From NCBI GenBank assembly GCA_900552095.1, contig URYM01000006.1:1-19477 (forward strand): a stretch of 19,477 bases of DNA, in the 5' to 3' direction. Each line of letters opens with the position of its first letter. Within the stretch, counting starts at the first letter, position 1. Below, piece by piece: positions 15,231 through 19,477 of this stretch. Position numbers and translations under genes: made by a program. Below the pieces are notes generated by a model. The model searched no databases. It saw only the letters and a program-made list of their open reading frames with translations, and was not told the DNA's origin. Source of the stretch: an uncultured Blautia sp. (GTDB lineage: Bacteria > Bacillota > Clostridia > Lachnospirales > Lachnospiraceae).

Positions 15231-16023
15231 CTTTTTCTCCGCCTTTCCCTGCCTGATCCGCCCGGATCAGATTCCGGACTGCCTCCACCGCTATCCGAAT
15301 CGCCCGGTCTGTATCATGTGCCACCGGATTCTCCAGTCCCAGCTTCTCTCTCTCCTGGTTTGCCACCACCAGAAAGCAGGAGCCCACTCTTACCTTAAGA
15401 TAACTGGCCACCACAAAAAGCGCCGCCGACTCCATCTCAGAAGCCAGGCATCCCAGGCGTTTCCACGCCTCCCATTTATTCATCAGTTCATAGCTGACCG
15501 GTTTGATCTCCGGCTCATGCTGTCCGTAAAAAGAATCCTTGCACTGAACCACCCCGGTATGAAAAGGATAACCTTTCTTTCCCGCTGCCTCCACAAGCGC
15601 ATTCGTCACCGCCAGATCAGCTACTGCGGGAAATTCCAGCGGCGCATACTCCCGGCTGGTTCCTTCCATGCGGACTGCCCCGGTGGCAATCACAATATCA
15701 CCGCTCTTCACCTCCGGCTGTATGCCGCCGCAGGTTCCAATGCGGACGAAGGTATCTGCCCCGCAGCGATACAGTTCTTCCATCGCGATCGATGCAGAAG
15801 GTCCCCCGATCCCGGTGGACGTCACACTGACCCTGATTCCGTCCAGCGTTCCCGTATAAGTAATATATTCTCTGTTATCTGCGATCTGCACCGGATGATC
15901 CAGATACTGTGCAATCTTCTCACACCGTTTGGGATCTCCCGGCAAAATAACATAACGGCCCACTTCTCCTTCTGCCACCTGAATATGGTACTGCCTGTCT
16001 GCATCTTCCGAATAATTTTTCAT
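15223..16023 (-). CDS. udp: Uridine phosphorylase
   Basis: Splits (deoxy)uridine with phosphate into uracil and (deoxy)ribose-1-phosphate. The 266 residues belong to the hexameric nucleoside phosphorylase family I. Motifs are [24 protein letters not shown] (phosphate site), [20 protein letters not shown] and [10 protein letters not shown] (ribose-binding Glu-Met-Glu). The CKDSFYGQ segment favours uridine over purine substrates. I chose the ATG at 16023, preceded by AAAGGAG at 7-8 bases; an in-frame upstream start at 16059 has no clear ribosome site. It heads the operon, with a promoter at 16174-16146 and a leader of about 115 bases. Confidence 0.94.
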   Translation of the reverse strand: MKNYSEDADRQYHIQVAEGEVGRYVILPGDPKRCEKIAQYLDHPVQIADNREYITYTGTLDGIRVSVTSTGIGGPSASIAMEELYRCGADTFVRIGTCGGIQPEVKSGDIVIATGAVRMEGTSREYAPLEFPAVADLAVTNALVEAAGKKGYPFHTGVVQCKDSFYGQHEPEIKPVSYELMNKWEAWKRLGCLASEMESAALFVVASYLKVRVGSCFLVVANQEREKLGLENPVAHDTDRAIRIAVEAVRNLIRADQAGKGGEKDG

Positions 16024-16094
16024 GTCCAGTCTCCTTTCTGCCAGCACGGGGTGCGGCATTTTCTTCCCCGAAACACACCTTCTCTGTGAAACAA

Positions 16095-16130
16095 AAAAGG
16101 AGTCACTTTTTCTATCGGTGGCCCCCTTTT
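16095..16130 (-). terminator. Hairpin with T run in the udp leader (possible attenuator)
   Basis: In the minus-strand transcript, AAAAGGGG (16130-16123) can pair with CTCCTTTT (16102-16095) across a 20-base loop, including one G-U pair, followed by TTGTTT. It lies within about the first 45 bases of the udp transcript. It may terminate readthrough from the upstream membrane-protein gene, attenuate udp, or be chance; the stem is modest. Confidence 0.35.
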
Positions 16131-16145
16131 CTAATTGATGATTTA

Positions 16146-16174
16146 ATTATAGCACAGTCTCTTTCTTTTGTCAG
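16146..16174 (-). promoter_or_regulatory. Promoter of the udp-deoC-cdd-deoB-punA operon
   Basis: On the minus strand: CTGACA (16174-16169), a 17-base spacer, then TATAAT (16151-16146) with an extended TGC before the -10 box. The expected start is near 16138. No clear CcpA or CytR/DeoR-like operator was recognised around it. Confidence 0.82.
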
Positions 16175-16200
16175 TTTTTCCAGATATTTTCTTTCTATTC

Positions 16201-17163
16201 TCAATGCCGTCCATATCTTTTTTTATAGTTTCCGACCGCATACAAAAGAATCAGAACGGGAACCAGAAATCCGATCCCATTCAGCAGTATCACTCCCACA
16301 TACAGCCCCAGAACCGTAAGGGCCGCCCATTTCACAATATAGAGGATCCGCTCCTCCAGATTCTCCCCTTTCCGCCGCTGGGTTCTTGTGTAATGCGAAA
16401 CCCGATACCGCATCACCGCATAATAAACCGTTCCTCCTGCCAGCAGCAGCACAGCTGCCACGTTACCGAAAAACATCCACACAAGGCCGGCTGCCGCCAG
16501 AAGGGGAATAAAAAATTTGAGCAGATTGAAAATAGCCTGTACAGCCTGATAGTCCCCTCCTACATCCGCTTCCGCACTGTCCCTGGGAAGGTATACCCCG
16601 CCTTTCTCATAGAGCAGTTCCAGATCTATCAGTTTTTCGATCAGACTGTTTGTAATATTATTGCTGTATTTTGATCTGCCATCATAAATGCTGACATACC
16701 GGACCATCTTTCCATCTCTGTCAGGCCCCGGCTCATAATCGCTCTCCTTAAAACAGAGCTGGTCTGCTTCGCCTTTAAAGGAATCACATTTTCGCAGACA
16801 ACCCAGAATATTTTCCTGCAGCTTCCAAAACGGCTGCTTCAGTTCAAAATATCCCCCGCTTCTCTCCAGATCCCAGATCGTCCAGTCTTTCGCCTGTTTC
16901 CCGCTGCAAAAAAGCAGATCGCCGCTTTCCGCTATCTTCAACCGGTTCTCCCGCATAAGCGCGTCCGTCAGAGAAGCAGTTATATTGCGTCCCTGGTACA
17001 GGATAACACAGGCCCGGGGATCTACATTCATCCCTACTTTCCGGGCATTCATCACAAGGATATCCCCATCGACAAGTTCCCGCAGCTGATCTCTGATATA
17101 AGTTTTATTCCCAAAACAGTATCCGCCCTCCGGCATCTGTTCCAGATCTCCACAATCAAACAT
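16201..17163 (-). CDS. Unrecognised protein with four C-terminal membrane segments
   Basis: I do not recognise the family. The 320 residues consist of a soluble N-terminal region of about 215 residues and a C-terminal region with two hydrophobic pairs: about 222-262 (AIFNLLKFFIPLLAAAG onward) and about 280-312 (WAALTVLGLYVGVILL onward). The end is basic (NYKKRYGRH). The pairs are separated by a strongly basic, probably cytoplasmic linker (YTRTQRRKGENLEER). The N-terminal part contains a segment (GDILVMNARKVGMNVDPRAC) I cannot assign. The start is the ATG at 17163, preceded by GGAGAGG at 8 bases; a longer frame from a TTG at 17232 is less likely because it covers the predicted promoter. It lies between a WYL regulator and the nucleoside operon, with no clear link to either. 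Confidence 0.75.
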   Translation of the reverse strand: MFDCGDLEQMPEGGYCFGNKTYIRDQLRELVDGDILVMNARKVGMNVDPRACVILYQGRNITASLTDALMRENRLKIAESGDLLFCSGKQAKDWTIWDLERSGGYFELKQPFWKLQENILGCLRKCDSFKGEADQLCFKESDYEPGPDRDGKMVRYVSIYDGRSKYSNNITNSLIEKLIDLELLYEKGGVYLPRDSAEADVGGDYQAVQAIFNLLKFFIPLLAAAGLVWMFFGNVAAVLLLAGGTVYYAVMRYRVSHYTRTQRRKGENLEERILYIVKWAALTVLGLYVGVILLNGIGFLVPVLILLYAVGNYKKRYGRH

Positions 17164-17204
17164 TTTTTCTGCCTCTCCATACCGTAGATTTTCCGTCCTT
17201 AGAT

Positions 17205-17232
17205 ATTGTATCAAAAATCCAGAATATGGCAA
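17205..17232 (-). promoter_or_regulatory. Putative promoter of the membrane-protein gene
   Basis: On the minus strand: TTGCCA (17232-17227), a 16-base spacer, then TACAAT (17210-17205), about 42 bases before the chosen start. It begins 11 bases after the stop of the WYL gene. Confidence 0.55.
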
Positions 17233-17243
17233 GCAGAAAAAGC

Positions 17244-18233
17244 TTATTTATATTGCCGTGTCAGCCTGTCTATCTCATCTTTCATCTGCTCAGTCACACT
17301 TTCCGGTGAGAGAATCTTTACCTCTTCTCCCAAAGAAACAATCCATCCCAGAAACTGTCTGCTGACATGCACATTTACCCGCACCGTAAAATGCTCCGCA
17401 TCAGATGGAATCATAATAATATCCTTGCCAAAGCGGTCAATCATAACGCCTGCCAGTCTGTTATGCACGGACAATTTTACCGATTCTTCCTTCCCCCCGA
17501 ACATACCGAAACTCTTTTTTGCATAATCCGCCATGTCCAGCCTGCTGAAATGCTCTTTCCCCTCGCGGGCTTCCCCTGAAAGTTCCACGTGCAGCATTTT
17601 ATCAACCCTGTAGTGCTTAATCTTCCCCGCTTCTGAGTCGAATCCTACCAGATAATAATTCTCATCATCCCAGGACACCCCCCAGGGGCTGATATGATAC
17701 CATCCCCCTCCATGCCGCAGCTCCTGTTCCTTCTTTACATTCCACTGGTAATACTGAAAACGGATCTTCCTGTTTCCGGAAATGGCCGCGTGAATAACAT
17801 CCACGGTATAGTAAATGCTTTCATTCATGGTTTTGATCCGCCCGGAAACAAAAACCTGTCTCTGCAATTTCTGCGCCTCGTATTTACTGACCTGCTTTTC
17901 CAGTTTCCGGATCAGAACATTGGACTTCTTCTCTGTAATAAATTTAGAAGACTGAATCGCATCCACCAGCAGTTTCAGTTCCGGAAGCTCAAACGGACGG
18001 CCAACCACATGATAGCCATACCGGTTCCCCTCCTTTTTTCCCTCTACCTCCAGCCCCAGAATTTCCAAATCCCGCAGATCTGCATAAACACTTTTCCGAT
18101 CCGGCGTAATCTCATATTTCTCCAGTTCAGCTATGATCTCCGGCATCGTAAGAAAATGATCCTCATCCGTATTTTCGAGCATAATCTGTCCGAGTCTGTA
18201 TAATTTAAACTTCTGATTCGCTCCCTTCGGCAT
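17244..18233 (-). CDS. WYL-domain transcriptional regulator
   Basis: DNA-binding regulator of 329 residues with the usual HTH-WYL layout. Residues about 8-75 form a winged helix with DRKSVYADLRDLEILG as the recognition helix region. The WYL domain lies at about 145-225, with YHISPWGVSWDDENYYLVGFD and IKHYRVDKM, and a C-terminal extension (WCX-like) follows to the end. WYL domains sense nucleic acids or small ligands in known cases and often control DNA-damage or defence genes. The ATG lies 29 bases inside the end of the HIRAN gene, with GGGGGAAG upstream, so the two are coupled. Target genes unknown; the palindrome upstream of the HIRAN gene is a candidate site. Confidence 0.88.
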   Translation of the reverse strand: MPKGANQKFKLYRLGQIMLENTDEDHFLTMPEIIAELEKYEITPDRKSVYADLRDLEILGLEVEGKKEGNRYGYHVVGRPFELPELKLLVDAIQSSKFITEKKSNVLIRKLEKQVSKYEAQKLQRQVFVSGRIKTMNESIYYTVDVIHAAISGNRKIRFQYYQWNVKKEQELRHGGGWYHISPWGVSWDDENYYLVGFDSEAGKIKHYRVDKMLHVELSGEAREGKEHFSRLDMADYAKKSFGMFGGKEESVKLSVHNRLAGVMIDRFGKDIIMIPSDAEHFTVRVNVHVSRQFLGWIVSLGEEVKILSPESVTEQMKDEIDRLTRQYK

Positions 18234-18567
18234 AACTTTCTTCCCCCTTCTGTGCCCTGTTTTCTATAAGACTTTTCCTGCAAACCCGGCACAATACGCC
18301 CGCTTCTGTCACCATGACCACCTTTGCAGACGCCGTTTTTTCTATCTTATCATATAACCGCCCTGCACTCATGCTCTCTCCCAGTACCGTATACGGACTG
18401 TTGGCCACATAGCCGATCTTCCCCAGACCTTCCGCTTTCACCTGGATCGCCTCACTGTCATATGCATTATCCGGCTCCTTTTCCAGACGGATCTTCATCC
18501 CCTTCTCCCGAAAATCAGATCCATAATAATGCTTCGTCCCTGTTAAGGTAAAATATCTCTTTGACAT
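18205..18567 (-). CDS. HIRAN-domain protein
   Basis: A 120-residue protein whose first 85 residues look like a HIRAN domain: FTLTGTKHYYG, then KIRLEKEPDNAYDSEAIQV and the GKIGYVANSPYTVL end. HIRAN domains in helicases bind single-stranded 3-prime DNA ends; stand-alone bacterial versions are of unknown role. A CRVC motif (93-96) follows, then a charged tail. The start is the ATG at 18567, preceded by GAGGAGG at 6 bases; the longer frame from 18621 begins inside the palindromic leader and is rejected. It overlaps the WYL regulator by 29 bases. Confidence 0.85.
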   Translation of the reverse strand: MSKRYFTLTGTKHYYGSDFREKGMKIRLEKEPDNAYDSEAIQVKAEGLGKIGYVANSPYTVLGESMSAGRLYDKIEKTASAKVVMVTEAGVLCRVCRKSLIENRAQKGEESYAEGSESEV

Positions 18568-18587
18568 TTCTGCTCCTCCTCGCCTTT

Positions 18588-18626
18588 GCTGTATTTTGAT
18601 TTTTTTTGATAGTTCTATCATACAGC
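18588..18626. promoter_or_regulatory. Nested palindromes upstream of the HIRAN-WYL genes
   Basis: TGATAG/CTATCA with a 2-base centre (18607-18620), plus outer perfect arms GCTGTAT (18588-18594) and ATACAGC (18620-18626). A possible -10 box TATGAT (minus, 18622-18617) overlaps the inner palindrome, but no good -35 box is seen. A WYL autoregulatory operator is a plausible reading. Confidence 0.45.
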
Positions 18627-18651
18627 GGCAGGTGGGGTATAAAATGCCCAG

Positions 18652-19427
18652 TTACTTGTCCCGCTCACGCTTTTTTATAACTAAGTTGAAACTGCTGTCA
18701 TAGTACATGCCAAGCTCTCTGCACATTCTGTCGTTCACCTCATCCAGGGATTTCTTATATTCTGCATACTTCGGAGAGAGAACCGTCAGATTTGGAAGAA
18801 AAATATCATTATATCCCTTATCCCGAAATTCTTTCTGCATTTTCCGCTGTGCAATAAAGGCCGGATGGTATTTCATTATGCCAGTTTTCATTTTAGCACC
18901 TTTCCATACCGCCTCTTTCAATTTTTCGTATTCACTTTCACTCATATCACGATAACGGGCTATCATCTCATCTGCAGTTCTTTTTTCCCGCATAATCCCG
19001 CCTGCTATCTTTACACCCAGCCTCATAATAAAAGGAACTTTCAATGTAGTTTCATCACAATATTCCAATATATTTCGCAGAGCCTGCTTCTGTTCCGGAG
19101 TTCTTAACCTTACATTGAGAAATGGCTTAAAATGACTTTTTAAATAATAGCCCCATTCTTTTCCCGGCAGCAAAGACTCAATCGCATTTTCAACCGTCTG
19201 GTAATCCAGCCGCTCATTTGCCTGATCCGCGTTACCATTCTCTATAAACTGTTTCAAGGCTTCCAGTTCTGACTCCTGTAAAACTTTTTCCTGCATTTTT
19301 TCTTGATAAATGCGGAGAAGGATCCCTTTATCGTCACTTTCCAAAAGACTCTGAATATCTTTAATGCCAATGCCGAGCTTCCTGTATACAGAAATTTTCT
19401 TTAATGTTTCCACATCCTGTACCGAGT
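18652..19427 (-). CDS. MerR-family regulator, 5-prime end missing
   Basis: The open frame runs into the contig end, giving about 258 residues without a proper start. The first residues (SVQDVETLKKISVYRKLGIG, then IKDIQSLL) match the second half of a MerR DNA-binding domain, so the N-terminal HTH, about 30-40 residues, is missing. A coiled-coil-like linker (about 35-65) follows. The remaining 190 residues are a charged, helical region I do not recognise, so the inducer is unknown. A GTG at 19413 should not be taken as the real start. The stop is 84 bases before the HIRAN start with no terminator seen. Confidence 0.8.
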
Positions 19428-19477
19428 CTGTCTCTTATACACATCTCCGAGCCCACGAGACCGTACTAGATCTCGTA
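19428..19477. other. Nextera/Tn5 sequencing adapter with i7 index (artefact)
   Basis: Begins with CTGTCTCTTATACACATCT (Tn5 mosaic end), then CCGAGCCCACGAGAC, the N702 index CGTACTAG and ATCTCGTA, the start of the P7 flow-cell sequence. It marks the end of the biological insert at 19427. Confidence 0.98.

Noticed and set aside
16024..16059. Upstream start at 16059 for udp
   Set aside because: No well-placed ribosome site; the ATG at 16023 follows AAAGGAG and gives the usual family N terminus.
16087..16174. CcpA cre site or nucleoside repressor operator at the udp promoter
   Set aside because: No convincing match or dyad to a known operator was seen around the promoter.
1..19477. 46-bp perfect terminal inverted repeats suggesting a linear plasmid, phage or transposon
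   Set aside because: The repeat is exactly Nextera adapter plus an index and part of P7, so it is a library artefact.

Overview
The window reads as a short-read contig from a Gram-positive Bacillota, most likely a Lachnospiraceae-type gut clostridium. The reasons are AGGAGG-type ribosome sites before nearly every gene, moderate GC, a KtrA/KdpD potassium pair, a trimeric purine nucleoside phosphorylase with DeoB, and WYL and MerR regulators. This is inference from style; no marker gene is present. Bases 1-46 and 19428-19477 are not biological: they are Nextera (Tn5) library adapter carrying an i7 index, so the real DNA is 47-19427. Every supported gene lies on the minus strand, so the text below follows transcription from right to left. 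No stretch above 300 bases lacks a gene. I saw no tRNA, rRNA, CRISPR array or insertion sequence.

Right end (19427-16201): a MerR-type regulator cut by the contig end; a HIRAN-domain protein whose end overlaps a WYL-domain regulator; then an unrecognised protein with four predicted C-terminal membrane segments and its own promoter.

Middle (16174-12067): a compact nucleoside catabolism operon udp-deoC-cdd-deoB-punA behind a near-consensus promoter. It covers deamination of (deoxy)cytidine, phosphorolysis of pyrimidine and purine nucleosides, isomerisation of (deoxy)ribose-1-phosphate to the 5-phosphate, and aldol cleavage of deoxyribose-5-phosphate. A possible leader hairpin precedes udp, and a 60-bp nested inverted repeat separates the operon from the next unit.

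Main item (12006-2020): a relative of the poorly understood Escherichia coli yhf operon. A YhfZ-type GntR regulator with a TTGACA/TATAAT promoter is followed by YhfY (lone PRD domain), YhfU (DUF2620), YhfT (transporter), a compact amidase-signature enzyme, Php (phosphotriesterase homologue), YhfS (PLP aminotransferase-like), YhfX (alanine-racemase-fold PLP enzyme) and YhfW (phosphopentomutase paralogue). A lipoprotein serine hydrolase follows, and the run ends at a perfect 17-bp hairpin. Relative to the E. coli cluster as I recall it, the amidase and the lipoprotein hydrolase are extra. A 25-bp element is repeated (22/25 identical) just upstream of yhfZ and of yhfY, and is the best candidate for the YhfZ operator. 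Together the genes suggest outside-to-inside use of a compound with ester or amide, amino-acid and possibly phosphorylated parts; the substrate cannot be told from sequence.

Left end (1909-47): ktrA (potassium channel gating subunit) and the N-terminal 370 residues of kdpD, cut by the contig end.
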